Source: Pseudomonas sp. LP_7_YM (GTDB lineage Bacteria; Pseudomonadota; Gammaproteobacteria; Pseudomonadales; Pseudomonadaceae). Taken from it: a DNA stretch of 64,000 nucleotides. Below the pieces are notes generated by a model. It was not told the DNA's origin. It was given only the letters and a program-made list of their open reading frames with translations, and searched no databases. The position numbers were made by a program, and so were the translations under genes. The stretch is taken from contig NZ_SOCT01000002.1 of NCBI RefSeq assembly GCF_004364435.1, positions 1-64,000 on the forward strand, written 5' to 3'. Positions 48,502-58,846 of this stretch are shown here, piece after piece (position 1 is the first letter of the stretch; the number at the start of each line of letters is the position of its first letter).

Positions 48502-50592
48502 TCAAGGCAGAGTTGCCGCCTGAATCGCGGTGAGCGCAATGGTGTAGACAATGTCATCGACCTGGGCCCCGCGCGGCAGATCATTGACCGGTTTGCGCAG
48601 GCCTTGCAGCATCGGCCCCAGGCTTACGCAGTCCGCACTGCGCTGCACCGCCTTGTACGTGGTATTGCCGGTGTTGAGGTCGGGAAACACAAAGACATTG
48701 GCGCGACCGGCGACCGGGCTGTCCGGTGCCAGCTGTCGCGCCACATTCTCGTTGGCCGCCGCGTCGTATTGCAGCGGGCCATCGATCAACAGGTCGCGTT
48801 GGGTTTCCTGCGCCAATTGCGTGGCTTCGCGGACCTTTTCCACTTCCTCGCCACTGGCCGAGTTGCCGCTGGAGTAGCTGATCATCGCAACCCGCGGCGA
48901 CAGTCCGAAGGCTATCGCCGAATCAGCACTCTGCACGGCGATTTCCGCCAACTCCCGAGCCGTGGGATGGGGATTCATGATGCAGTCGCCATAGACCAGC
49001 ACCTGCTCGGGGAACAGCATGAAAAATACCGAAGAGACCAAGGTGCAGCCCGGCGCGGTTTTGATCAGTTGCAGGGCAGGGCGGATGGTGTTGGCAGTCG
49101 AATGAATGACGCCGGACACCAGACCGTCGACTTCATCCAGCGCCAGCATCATGGTGCCGATCACCACCGGGTCTTCCAGTTGCTGCTCGGCCATCGGCGC
49201 GTTGAGGCTCTTGCTTTTGCGCAGATCGACCATCGGCCCCACGTAGCGCTCGCGAATGTCATCCGGGTCGAGGATTTCCAGCCCCGGCGGTAACTCGATG
49301 CCCTGAGCGCGAGCAACTGCCTGAACGTCTTCAGGCTTGGCCAGCAACACGCAACGCGCGATGCCTCGGGCTTGACAGATCGCTGCAGCCTGCACGGTCA
49401 ACGGCTCTGCGCCCTCGGGCAGCACGATGCGCTTGTTCGCCGCCTGAGCGCGTTGAATCAGCTGGTAACGGAACACGGCTGGCGACAGGCGCATTTCCCT
49501 CGGCGTGCCGCACTGCTGATGCAGCCAATTGGCATCCAGATGGCTGGCAACGAAATCGGTGATGATTTCCGCACGTTCGCGGTCGTCGATCGGGATTTCC
49601 TTGTTCAACTGATTGAGCTGGTTGGCCGTGTCGTACGACCCTGTGCTGACCGACAAGACCGGTAAACCGGCCTGCAACGCGCCACGGCACAGGTCCATGA
49701 TGCGCGGGTCGGGCAAGGTGTCGCTGGTCAGCAGCAGGCCGGCCAGCGGCACGCCGTTCATGGTCGCCAGGCTCACGGCCAGAATGATGTCGTCGCGGTC
49801 GCCCGGGGTGACTACCAGCACCCCCGGCTTTAACAACTGCAGGGTGTTGAGCACGGTGCGCGCGCAGATGATGATTTTCGACATGCGTCGCTGTTCGTAG
49901 TCGCCGGCGTTGATCACCTGCGCGCCCAGCAGATCCGCGACATCGCGGGTGCGCGGGGCATTGAGGTCGGCCTGGAACGGGATGCAGCCCAGCAAGCGAA
50001 AATCACCACTGCGCAGCAATGGGGAGTGTTCTTTCAGACGCGCCGAGAAGGCTTCCATGCTCTCGTTCGTACGCACCTTGTTGAGGATGACACCCAGCAC
50101 CTTCGGGTCCTTTGGACCACCGAACATCTGTGCCTGCAACTCGACGCGACCTGAAAGTTCAGTCAGCACCTCGTTTTCCGGCGCGGAGACCAGAATCACT
50201 TCCGCATCCAGCGCCTTGGCCATGTGCAGGTTGACCCGCGCGGCGTAACTTGCGCTGCGGGTCGGCACCATCCCTTCGACGATCAACACGTCGCGGCCCA
50301 CGGAGGCCTCTTGATACAGGTTGATGATTTCTTCCAGCAGCTCATCCAGCTGTCCTTCGCCGAGCATGCGTTCGACATGGGCCAGAGCCAGCGGTTTGGG
50401 TGGCTTGAGGCCATGGGTTCGGGCGACCAGTTCGGTCGAGCGTTCAGGCCCCAGATCTCCAGGGTGTGGCTGGGCGATAGGTTTGAAAAAGCCGACTTTG
50501 AGTCCGGCGCGCTCCAGGGTGCGCACCAGCCCCAGGCTGATGGACGTCAAACCCACGCCGAAGTCTGTGGGCGCGATAAAAAAAGTCTGCAT
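48502..50592 (-). CDS. pta: Phosphate acetyltransferase (long form)
   Basis: A 696-aa class II Pta interconverting acetyl-CoA and acetyl phosphate. The N-terminal BioD-like P-loop region opens with FFIAPTDFGVGLTSISLGLV. A DRTGG domain follows (GDRDDIILAVSLATMNG), then the catalytic PTA_PTB domain (DEVDGLVSGVIHSTANTIRP, SYSSGNSASGEEVEKV). The start at 50592 fits E. coli Pta. No ackA lies beside it, unlike the P. aeruginosa locus. Confidence 0.95.
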   Translation of the reverse strand: MQTFFIAPTDFGVGLTSISLGLVRTLERAGLKVGFFKPIAQPHPGDLGPERSTELVARTHGLKPPKPLALAHVERMLGEGQLDELLEEIINLYQEASVGRDVLIVEGMVPTRSASYAARVNLHMAKALDAEVILVSAPENEVLTELSGRVELQAQMFGGPKDPKVLGVILNKVRTNESMEAFSARLKEHSPLLRSGDFRLLGCIPFQADLNAPRTRDVADLLGAQVINAGDYEQRRMSKIIICARTVLNTLQLLKPGVLVVTPGDRDDIILAVSLATMNGVPLAGLLLTSDTLPDPRIMDLCRGALQAGLPVLSVSTGSYDTANQLNQLNKEIPIDDRERAEIITDFVASHLDANWLHQQCGTPREMRLSPAVFRYQLIQRAQAANKRIVLPEGAEPLTVQAAAICQARGIARCVLLAKPEDVQAVARAQGIELPPGLEILDPDDIRERYVGPMVDLRKSKSLNAPMAEQQLEDPVVIGTMMLALDEVDGLVSGVIHSTANTIRPALQLIKTAPGCTLVSSVFFMLFPEQVLVYGDCIMNPHPTARELAEIAVQSADSAIAFGLSPRVAMISYSSGNSASGEEVEKVREATQLAQETQRDLLIDGPLQYDAAANENVARQLAPDSPVAGRANVFVFPDLNTGNTTYKAVQRSADCVSLGPMLQGLRKPVNDLPRGAQVDDIVYTIALTAIQAATLP

Positions 50593-50732
50593 GCGGGCTT
50601 CTCGAAGGTGAGCGTGCAAGGGGCGTGGCGTCAGGCTTTGGGCGATAAGTGGCTGTGCCTGCCAGCTTTTCGTACAAAGCACCAATATGCCAGAGGGCCG
50701 GGTAACACAGGACGCTGTTCAATCGCAGCGTC

Positions 50733-50957
50733 TCAACGGGGCACAAGGTTATCGCTATCTGCCCCTTGCGCGCACCCGCCACAGTGAAAGGATTGGCCTA
50801 TTTTTTCCTGTCGCTTGCCCGCATCCAATACCTAGGCCCGCGACTGCCAGGGCGGTTGGTGGCGCAGGTGCTGGCTGTGACCGCAGGAGAGTTCAACGAC
50901 CCAGTGAGCGTCCTGGTCAGGGTGGAAACCGATAATGATGGTGTCGCTGTGAAGCAA
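50733..50957 (-). pseudogene. DUF3565 gene with one internal stop
   Basis: The minus strand reads TIIIGFHPDQDAHWVVELSC, then GHSQHLRHQPPWQSRA, then TAG at 50834-50832. In the same frame it goes on VLDAGKRQEKIGQSFHCGGC to a stop at 50733. The family has Trp where the stop lies, so a TGG-to-TAG change is the simplest explanation. The start is uncertain (a TTG at 50957 is in frame). In P. aeruginosa a DUF3565 gene sits in the same place between pta/ackA and slyD. Confidence 0.8.
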
Positions 50958-51064
50958 TGCAGGGTCGTGCAATCGGGGCCGTCCGTCTGAGTTGCGTTCG
51001 CTTTCACGCCAGTGCTTGGTTAGACTTGTTCGTTCATATCTCTATTTGCAAAAGGTCTCGCCCC

Positions 51065-51550
51065 ATGCCGATCGCCGCCAACAAGGCTGTCTCCATTGAC
51101 TATACCCTGACCAATGACGCTGGTGAGGTCATCGACAGTTCTGCCGGCGGCGCGCCGCTGGTTTACCTGCAAGGCGCAGGTAACATCATTCCGGGTCTGG
51201 AAAAGGCACTGGAAGGCAAGGACATCGGTGACGAACTGAAAGTCGCCATCGAGCCTGAGGACGCCTACGGCGAATACTCGGCCGAGCTGGTCAGCACCCT
51301 GAACCGCAGCATGTTCGAAGGTGTCGACGAACTGGAAGTCGGCATGCAGTTCCACGCTTCCGCTCCGGACGGCCAGATGCAGATCGTCACGATTCGCGAC
51401 CTGGACGGCGACGACGTGACAGTCGACGGCAACCATCCACTGGCCGGGCAGCGTCTGCACTTCCAGGTCAAGATCGTTACCATCCGTGACGCCAGCGAAG
51501 AAGAACTCGCTCATGGCCACGTACACGGCGAAGGTGGTCATCACCACTGA
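51065..51550 (+). CDS. slyD: FKBP-type peptidyl-prolyl isomerase SlyD
   Basis: A 161-aa chaperone and proline isomerase. The FKBP domain (YTLTNDAGEVIDSSAGGAPL, later AYGEYSAELV) contains the inserted IF/chaperone domain. The C-terminus is histidine-rich (HGHVHGEGGHHH), the nickel-binding tail used in metallocentre assembly. The ATG at 51065 begins MPIAANKAVSIDY as in homologues. Confidence 0.94.
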   Translation: MPIAANKAVSIDYTLTNDAGEVIDSSAGGAPLVYLQGAGNIIPGLEKALEGKDIGDELKVAIEPEDAYGEYSAELVSTLNRSMFEGVDELEVGMQFHASAPDGQMQIVTIRDLDGDDVTVDGNHPLAGQRLHFQVKIVTIRDASEEELAHGHVHGEGGHHH

Positions 51551-51681
51551 TTTGTCCTGCTAAGCTGAAGTGAGCTGGCAAGGCGTCCTCGCGGGCTTCG
51601 TGAAAGTGTTTTGTTTTCACGGCCTGTCAGGGCGCTTTTTTCGGCCTATGATTTTTGTATGCAGAGCAGGGGAGCTTCGTC

Positions 51682-52179
51682 ATGAGTGTATTTCACAACC
51701 TGAAATTAAAAGCTCTGGATGGCCAAGAACTGCCTCTCGCACCCCTAAAGGGCAAAGTGGTGCTGGTGGTCAATGTGGCCTCCAAATGCGGCCTTACGCC
51801 GCAATATGCCGCGCTCGAAAGTCTCTATCAGAAGTACAAAGACAGGGGCTTCAGCGTCCTGGGCCTGCCTTGTAACCAGTTCGCGGCACAGGAACCCGAT
51901 GCTCAAGAGCAGATTCTGCAATTCTGCTCGCTGAATTACGGCGTGACGTTCCCGCTGGGCGACAAGCTCGAAGTGAATGGTCCGCATCGCCACCGGCTAT
52001 ATCAAATGCTGGCGGGCGAAGGCGCTGAGTTTCCCGGGGACATCACCTGGAATTTCGAGAAGTTTCTCGTGGGTCAGGACGGCCGGGTGCTTGCGCGTTT
52101 CTCGCCGCGTACCACGCCGGATGATCCTTCGGTCATTCAGGCAATCGAAAAGGCGCTGCACCTATCCCAACTCGCCTGA
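51682..52179 (+). CDS. Glutathione peroxidase (thiol type)
   Basis: A 165-aa peroxidase with catalytic Cys36 in VASKCGLTPQY. It has LPCNQFAAQEP with the conserved Gln and WNFEKFLVG with the conserved Trp/Asn. Many bacterial enzymes of this class use thioredoxin as reductant, and trxB is encoded 3.5 kb away. The start at 51682 follows a GGGGAGC sequence. It follows slyD as in P. aeruginosa. Confidence 0.93.
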   Translation: MSVFHNLKLKALDGQELPLAPLKGKVVLVVNVASKCGLTPQYAALESLYQKYKDRGFSVLGLPCNQFAAQEPDAQEQILQFCSLNYGVTFPLGDKLEVNGPHRHRLYQMLAGEGAEFPGDITWNFEKFLVGQDGRVLARFSPRTTPDDPSVIQAIEKALHLSQLA

Positions 52180-52455
52180 GTCGACTCGGCTCATGGGCAT
52201 TTGAATGCTGACCTCAGGTTGGCCCTTTCGAAACCTTGCGTGCGTTCAAAACATTGCATTCGTATTTGAGCGATATCTTGAGAGTCCATGCCCAGCCACC
52301 GGAGCAGGCACTCGTCGACGCTCCGCGAGTCAGGTGCATCCTGGCCTCCTTTCGTTTTAAACCCTAATCACCCAAATCAATAGTGCTGTGCATGGCGCGC
52401 CTGGCGGCCCATTCTGGGTGATTGATTCTGTCTCCCTATTCGTCGAGGACGTTAC

Positions 52456-53559
52456 ATGCCAGTCAAAGCCTTGTTCAAGCCCTTCCGCATGGGCAGCCTG
52501 GAATTACCGACGCGTGTCGTGATGGCGCCGATGACCCGCTCGTTCTCGCCGGGCGGTGTGCCCAATGCCAAGGTCATCGAGTATTACCGTCGTCGCGCTG
52601 CCGCAGGCGTTGGCTTGATCATCACCGAAGGCACCACGGTCGACCATAAGGCGTCCAACGGTTACCCCGATGTGCCGCAATTCTTCGGCGAAGCTGCACT
52701 GGCTGGCTGGACGAAGGTGGTCGAAGCCGTTCATGGCGAGGGCGGCAAAATCGTTCCCCAGCTATGGCACGTGGGCGCAGTGCGTCGGCTCGGCACCGAA
52801 CCCGATGGCAGTGTTCCGGCTTACGGCCCGACTGAAACACTCAAGGACGGCCAAGTCGTGGTTCACGGCATGAGCATGCAGGACATTGCCGACGTTATCG
52901 CGGCATTTGCTCAAGCTGCCAGAGACGCGCAAGCCATCGGCATGGACGGCGTGGAGATTCACGGCGCACATGGCTACATCGTCGATCAGTTTTTCTGGGC
53001 AGGGACTAACCAGCGCACCGATGAATACGGTGGTGATCTGGCCCACCGTTCGCGCTTCGCCATCGAGCTGATTCAGGCAGTGCGCGCAGCTGTCGGGCCT
53101 GATTACCCGATCATCTTCCGGTATTCCCAATGGAAGCAGCAGGACTACAGTGCACGGTTGGTGGAAACGCCGGAAGAGTTGGGGGCTTTCCTCAAGCCGC
53201 TTTCAGACGCAGGTGTGGACATATTCCACTGCTCGACGCGCCGTTTTTGGGAGCCAGAGTTCGAAGGTTCTGATCTCAATCTGGCTGGCTGGACGCGTAA
53301 GCTGACCGGTAAACCGACCATCACCGTTGGCAGTGTCGGGCTGGACGGGGAGTTTTTGCAGTTTATGGTCAACACAGACAAGGTCGCACAGCCAGCCAGC
53401 CTGGAAAACCTGCTTAAACGCCTGAACGATGATGAGTTTGATCTGGTGGCAGTGGGCCGCGCCCTGTTGGTCGATCCGGATTGGGCGGTGAAAGTGCGCG
53501 ATGGTCGCGAGAGCGACATTCTGCCGTTCAGCCGCGATGCGTTGGGTAAGCTGGAGTAA
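52456..53559 (+). CDS. Old Yellow Enzyme family alkene reductase
   Basis: A 367-aa FMN-dependent NADH:flavin oxidoreductase. The N-terminus MPVKALFKPFRMGSLELPTR and RVVMAPMTRS are typical. Substrate-binding and FMN contacts are in VEIHGAHGYIVDQFF, and the C-terminal FMN phosphate loop is VAVGRALLVDPDW. It reduces activated C=C bonds; the natural substrate is unknown. The 276 bp before it and the 353 bp after it (53560-53912) show only a weak REP-like scrap. Confidence 0.92.
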   Translation: MPVKALFKPFRMGSLELPTRVVMAPMTRSFSPGGVPNAKVIEYYRRRAAAGVGLIITEGTTVDHKASNGYPDVPQFFGEAALAGWTKVVEAVHGEGGKIVPQLWHVGAVRRLGTEPDGSVPAYGPTETLKDGQVVVHGMSMQDIADVIAAFAQAARDAQAIGMDGVEIHGAHGYIVDQFFWAGTNQRTDEYGGDLAHRSRFAIELIQAVRAAVGPDYPIIFRYSQWKQQDYSARLVETPEELGAFLKPLSDAGVDIFHCSTRRFWEPEFEGSDLNLAGWTRKLTGKPTITVGSVGLDGEFLQFMVNTDKVAQPASLENLLKRLNDDEFDLVAVGRALLVDPDWAVKVRDGRESDILPFSRDALGKLE

Positions 53560-53912
53560 GGATTCAAGCCGGTGAGTGTGAGCTTGCTCACGATTGTTGC
53601 AGCTCAGTGATCGCGATGTCTCTGACACGAGGCCTTCGGGAGCAGTTTGCTCTACAGATGCGATTTAGGACTAAACGCTCAACGCCATGCTTTCCGGGGG
53701 CTCGGTGGCGGCTTGCAATGTGAAATCAGCGCAGGTACGAAGTCGGCAACCAGGTTACGAGCCAGTCTGCTGGCGCAGGCAAATGTCAGGCTACTCGTCT
53801 GCGCCTGACCTACTGCTTTCGTCATCTGCGACGTCCTGGCAGGGTTTGCTGTTTCCGGGATTGGACCTGCATGCACAGGCCCCGCACAAACCGGTTTGAA
53901 AAATGTGGAGCT

Positions 53913-54677
53913 TCAGGGCGTTGAGCCTGCGCGCTCCGCCAGCGTTTGCGCGCCACGCTCTCTCACCCAGAACAACGTTGCCCCAGCCACAGCCGCAGGC
54001 ATCATCAGCAGGTTGACGACCGGAATCAGCAACACGAGATAGACGATCCCGCCAAAACTCATGCTCTGCCAGCGCTTGGCGCGCAGCCATGCAAGCATGT
54101 CTTGCCAGCTCATTTTGTGATTATCCGCCGGGTAGTCGATGTATTGGATGGCCATCATCCACACCCCGAACAACAACCAGAGCGGTGCGGCGATGATGTT
54201 GACCACCGGGATCCATGACAGGATGAACAGCCCTGTGGCGCGGGGCAGGAAGTAGCCCAATTTGCGCATCTCCCTGCTCAGGGTCCGCGGGATCATTTCG
54301 ATCAGTTCGGACCAGCTGAATGCAGGAAAGTCATCGGTGCCACGTAGCACCACCTCGACTTTCTCCGAGAGAAATCCGTTGAACGGCGCGGCAATGACGT
54401 TGGCGATCATGGTGAAGGTGAAAAACACCATCAGTATCACCAGCACCACAAACAGCGGCCAGAGGATGTAATTGAGGAAGCTCAACCAACCGGGCAAGTT
54501 CGGCATGAACGAGTCGACCCAGAGGCTGAATTGGTGACCGGCGAAATAAATCAGTGCGCCGAACAGCACGACATTGATCGTCAGTGGGAGCAGAACGAAC
54601 AGGCGCAGCCCTGGGCTGAGGACCAGTTTCAAGCCCTCGCGCAGGTATTGCGGGCCGCAAAGAGCGGGTGCAGGCAT
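53913..54677 (-). CDS. cysZ: Sulfate transporter CysZ
   Basis: A 254-aa inner-membrane protein for sulfate uptake into cysteine synthesis. It has the family start [20 protein letters not shown], several membrane segments ([30 protein letters not shown]) and [15 protein letters not shown]. The start at 54677 is the family start; the open frame extends upstream without similarity. It is divergent from the peroxiredoxin gene. Confidence 0.92.
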   Translation of the reverse strand: MPAPALCGPQYLREGLKLVLSPGLRLFVLLPLTINVVLFGALIYFAGHQFSLWVDSFMPNLPGWLSFLNYILWPLFVVLVILMVFFTFTMIANVIAAPFNGFLSEKVEVVLRGTDDFPAFSWSELIEMIPRTLSREMRKLGYFLPRATGLFILSWIPVVNIIAAPLWLLFGVWMMAIQYIDYPADNHKMSWQDMLAWLRAKRWQSMSFGGIVYLVLLIPVVNLLMMPAAVAGATLFWVRERGAQTLAERAGSTP

Positions 54678-54937
54678 GGGAGCCTCCAAACGTTGAAAAC
54701 GCGCCGACCTTACCGACTTTGTGACATTGGCGGAAGCCGGATCGGCATCATGACATTCGTCGAAACAATCTCGCGCCGCCAAAGTCTATCGACCTCATGC
54801 GGGTAACCAATGCCGGGATAGCGACAACCTATGAACTGGATAATGAAACGATATTTCCTTAATCTTCGCCGCCCCGATAAGCTTGCGGGCAACTTTTAGA
54901 CCTATTCCCATTCACTTTGAACCTCGAAGGAGTCGTA

Positions 54938-55537
54938 ATGAGCGTTCTGGTAAACAAACAGGCCCCTGATTTCACAGCAGCGGCAGTCCTGGGTGACGGT
55001 TCGATCGTCGACAGTTTTCAGCTGTCCTCCCTGCGCGGCAAATACGTCGTGCTGTTTTTCTGGCCATTGGATTTCACATTCGTGTGCCCTTCGGAAATCA
55101 TCGCGCACAACAACCGCATTGCTAAATTCCGAGAACTGGGCGTCGAGGTCGTTGGCGTTTCCATCGACTCTCACTTCACCCACGCTGCGTGGCGCAATAC
55201 GCCGGTTGAGAAGGGCGGTATCGGTGAAGTTGAATTCACCATGGTTGCCGACATCAAGCACGAGATCACTCGCGCTTACGGGATCGAACACGAAGACGGC
55301 GTTGCGCTGCGCGGGTCGTTCTTGATCGACCAGGCTGGCGTGGTTCAGCATCAGGTTGTCAATAACTTGCCCTTGGGCCGCGACGTTGATGACATGGTGC
55401 GTCTGGTCGAGGCGCTGCAGTTCACTGAAGAGCACGGCGAAGTTTGCCCTGCCGGCTGGCGTCCAGGGCAGAAAGGCATGAAGGCTGACGCTTCAGGCGT
55501 CGCCGACTACCTGGCTGAAAACGCCAAGAGCTTGTAA
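54938..55537 (+). CDS. 2-Cys peroxiredoxin (AhpC/TSA type)
   Basis: A 199-aa thiol peroxidase with peroxidatic Cys50 in DFTFVCPSE and resolving Cys170 in GEVCPAGW. The sequence is of the typical 2-Cys (Prx1) class. AAGGAG precedes the ATG at 54938. trxB begins about 150 bp downstream after a terminator, which suggests that thioredoxin is the electron donor. Confidence 0.94.
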   Translation: MSVLVNKQAPDFTAAAVLGDGSIVDSFQLSSLRGKYVVLFFWPLDFTFVCPSEIIAHNNRIAKFRELGVEVVGVSIDSHFTHAAWRNTPVEKGGIGEVEFTMVADIKHEITRAYGIEHEDGVALRGSFLIDQAGVVQHQVVNNLPLGRDVDDMVRLVEALQFTEEHGEVCPAGWRPGQKGMKADASGVADYLAENAKSL

Positions 55538-55574
55538 TACCGGGCTGCGACCTGGGTCGCAGCTTCAAGATTTC

Positions 55575-55611
55575 GGGATGGGTAAGCGATTCTTTACTTG
55601 CCCATCCTTTT
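55575..55611 (+). terminator. Terminator between the peroxiredoxin gene and trxB
   Basis: GGATGGGTAAG-cgattcttta-CTTGCCCATCC followed by TTTTATT. A second small stem (GCTGCGACC/GGTCGCAGC) stands just before it. Confidence 0.8.
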
Positions 55612-55678
55612 ATTCCAGCCGGTACGCCGGTTTAGACCACAGTAACTCCGACCACACATCACGATGGCCGGTCAATAG

Positions 55679-56650
<972 letters not shown>

Positions 56651-56681
56651 TCAGGTGCTCCACATGAAAAAACCGGCTCTA

Positions 56682-56989
56682 GGGCCAATGCCGATCAGTT
56701 AAGCCCTACCGCTTGACCTTTGGCAGCAAGAAATCAAAATCCGATGCTTTTACTGGCATCGGATTTTTTTATGCGTCTGGCTCGGGCCCTGGAACTGACC
56801 CACAACATCGCCTCCACTCCCGACTCAATTCGGGGACTGGGCTCTTTACTCGATCCTTCTTTGGTCGAACAGGCCCTTGAGCAGGCAGGTGTCGCGGCGT
56901 TGCGCAAGCGACGCTGGCCCCTTGAAATGAGCTTTAGCGCGTGTATTTGGGCAATTCTCGGGTTTATCAACAGCGTCAGTACGCTGTGA
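56682..56989 (+). mobile_element. IS4-family element, 5' remnant
   Basis: GGGCCAATGCCGATCAGTTAAG at 56682-56703 resembles an IS4-type terminal repeat. It is followed by a hairpin with T run (56737-56770) and then, from ATG 56771, the transposase N-terminus MRLARALELTHNIASTPDSI with LLDPSLVEQALEQAGVA and RKRRWPLEM. After that the sequence loses similarity near 56930 and stops at 56989. The hairpin just before the start would block transcripts entering from trxB. Confidence 0.75.
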
Positions 56990-57016
56990 TACAGCGCGCA
57001 GCAGGCAGTCCGGAGG

Positions 57017-57358
57017 TCAGGTTTTCCGGGTCAGTGGCGCAGCGCTGAATTTCACTCCAGCCAGGCCATGCTTGATCAGTGCACGAATGTTGCCGTGGTC
57101 TTCGCCTTCAGGGGTGGCCGCCACCGAGCGATAGTGTTCGCCAAACGCCAGCAGGGCCTCTTCGTCGCTCAGGCCTTCCCGTACTGCCAAGCCCAGCGTC
57201 TTGCACGAGCCCTCATTCTGTCCCGCTGCGTTTTCTACTTGGCCATTGCTGAACGCTTGCGGCTGGTAGTCGTAATTTGCAGCGATGAAAGCCAGAGTGT
57301 CAGCAAACAGGTGCTCGCCGGTTTTCAGGTTGGCACGCAGGGTATCGAGATCAGTCAT
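57017..57358 (-). CDS. HopJ/HopPmaJ-type effector family protein
   Basis: A 113-aa protein: MTDLDTLRANLKTGEHLFAD, then ENAAGQNEGSCKTLGLAVRE and FGEHYRSVAATPEGEDHGNI. This is the HopJ type III effector family. Homologues occur in many pseudomonads and marine bacteria without Hrp systems, so a housekeeping role is equally likely. No HrpL box is visible upstream. It overlaps the DUF1244 gene by 8 bp, which favours core expression. Confidence 0.85.
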   Translation of the reverse strand: MTDLDTLRANLKTGEHLFADTLAFIAANYDYQPQAFSNGQVENAAGQNEGSCKTLGLAVREGLSDEEALLAFGEHYRSVAATPEGEDHGNIRALIKHGLAGVKFSAAPLTRKT

Positions 57359-57647
57359 GTTTGTGTTCCTTGGCGAGCGCGGCTTGTTGCTCGGCGCTGG
57401 CTTCTTTCTGATAGAGGGATTTCCACTCGCTGTACGGCATGCCGTAGACCACTTCGCGGGCGTCATCGAGGCTGATGTCGATCTGCTTTTCATCGGCTGC
57501 GGTCTTGTACCACTTGGACAGGCAATTGCGGCAGAAACCGGAGAGGTTCATCAAATCGATGTTCTGCACGTCCTTGCGGCTGTCCAGGTGCGCGACCAGA
57601 CGGCGAAAGGCGGCGGCTTCGAGTTCGAGGCGTTGTTGCTCGGTCAT
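57351..57647 (-). CDS. DUF1244 domain protein
   Basis: A 98-aa helical protein: LVAHLDSRKDVQNIDLMNLS, then GFCRNCLSKWYK and MPYSEWKSLYQ. The CxxC pair is a family mark. Function unknown. The hopJ start lies inside its 3' end, so the two are co-translated. The 240 bp upstream (57648-57887) contain only a REP-like doublet. Confidence 0.88.
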   Translation of the reverse strand: MTEQQRLELEAAAFRRLVAHLDSRKDVQNIDLMNLSGFCRNCLSKWYKTAADEKQIDISLDDAREVVYGMPYSEWKSLYQKEASAEQQAALAKEHKHD

Positions 57648-57779
57648 GATGGGCTCAGTGCAAATGAAAGATGAAGCGGATGATAAGAGTGCAGGGCGGG
57701 GCGGGCAAGGTCGGTGGTCTTGTTCCAGACGGCAGTAGGCTGGCCGAGTCAGATACCTCGTTCAGCGTGGCTTTGGGAA

Positions 57780-57849
57780 GCTTGCTCACCAAAGCCAGGC
57801 GCCGGTCGCCGAAGAATTGGCGAATGCACCGCCGGATTCGTGAGCAAGC
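57780..57849. repeat. REP-like inverted pair (exact 10-bp arms)
   Basis: GCTTGCTCAC at 57780-57789 and GTGAGCAAGC at 57840-57849 lie in the gap between the DUF1244 gene and folX. The core GAGCAAGC matches the doublet near 34.9 kb. Confidence 0.6.
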
Positions 57850-57887
57850 GCTTTGCCCCAAGCTTTATCTGGCTGACGGGCAACAGC

Positions 57888-58259
57888 TCAGCGTTCAGCG
57901 GCCAGGGTGATCGACACCGATTCGGCAAACCGCAGCGCATGGGGCTTGTCGACTTCGACTTCGGCATATTGCACGGCCGCATGACTCATCACCAGATCGA
58001 GCACTTCCTGGGTCAGGCGCTCGAGCAAGGCAAAGCGGTTGCTTTCAACGTGCTGGATGATCGCCTTGGTAATGGTCCGGTAGTTGAGCGCGTGATCGAT
58101 GTCGTTGTCACGTACCGCTTCCTGCGCAGCGTAGAGGATCGTCAGGTTGATCAGCACGTCCTGTTTGTTGAGGATTTCATCTTCATTGATGCCGATGTAA
58201 GTGCGCAGGCACAGGTCTTTGACCCGGATACGCGCAGTGCCTGGTTCGAGTCGTGCCAT
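57888..58259 (-). CDS. folX: Dihydroneopterin triphosphate 2'-epimerase
   Basis: A 123-aa FolB-like fold protein that epimerises dihydroneopterin triphosphate to the monapterin form. The [20 protein letters not shown] segment and the catalytic Lys/Glu region ([15 protein letters not shown]) are seen. It is directly downstream of folE and folM, giving the route GTP to tetrahydromonapterin, the phenylalanine-hydroxylase cofactor in Pseudomonas. Confidence 0.92.
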   Translation of the reverse strand: MARLEPGTARIRVKDLCLRTYIGINEDEILNKQDVLINLTILYAAQEAVRDNDIDHALNYRTITKAIIQHVESNRFALLERLTQEVLDLVMSHAAVQYAEVEVDKPHALRFAESVSITLAAER

Positions 58260-58262
58260 GGA

Positions 58263-58823
58263 CTACTTGCTCCGTCCGATCAGTTGCAAAAATTCCATTC
58301 GGGTGGTGGCCGAGTCGCGGAAGGCGCCGAGCATTACCGAAGTGTTCATGGTCGAGTTTTGCTTTTCGACACCGCGCATCATCATGCACATGTGCCGGGC
58401 TTCGATGACCACCGCCACGCCCGCTGCGCTGGTTACCCCCTGAATGGCATCGGCGATCTGCCGTGTGAGGTTTTCCTGAATCTGCAAGCGACGGGCGAAC
58501 ATGTCGACGATCCGTGCAATCTTCGACAGCCCCAGCACTTTGCCTGTAGGAATGTAAGCCACATGCGCCTTGCCGATGAAGGGCAGCATGTGGTGTTCAC
58601 ACAGCGAATACAGCTCGATGTCCTTGACGATGACCATCTCGTCGCTGTCCGAGGCGAAAAGCGCGCCATTGACGATCTCCTCCAGCGTCTGGTCGTAGCC
58701 GTGACACAGGTACTGCATGGCCTTGGCCGCGCGTTTCGGAGTGTCCAGCAGACCCTCACGCTCCGGGTCTTCACCCAGGCCAACGAGGATTTCACGGTAA
58801 TGCTGTGGCAGTGACAGGGTCAT
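58263..58823 (-). CDS. folE: GTP cyclohydrolase I
   Basis: A 186-aa enzyme making dihydroneopterin triphosphate from GTP. The zinc/catalytic block [21 protein letters not shown] and the later [12 protein letters not shown] are intact. The start at 58823 ([12 protein letters not shown]) has GAGG nine bases upstream. It lies between folM and folX. A folE gene is light-inducible in P. putida KT2440, and this one is about 1.7 kb from a LitR-type regulator gene. Confidence 0.95.
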   Translation of the reverse strand: MTLSLPQHYREILVGLGEDPEREGLLDTPKRAAKAMQYLCHGYDQTLEEIVNGALFASDSDEMVIVKDIELYSLCEHHMLPFIGKAHVAYIPTGKVLGLSKIARIVDMFARRLQIQENLTRQIADAIQGVTSAAGVAVVIEARHMCMMMRGVEKQNSTMNTSVMLGAFRDSATTRMEFLQLIGRSK

Positions 58824-58846
58824 CAAAGGTTCCTCGGGGCGGCGGC

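Noticed and set aside
47734..49293. 519-aa plus-strand frame across the acyltransferase and pta genes
   Set aside because: It spans two unrelated antisense genes and has no domain.
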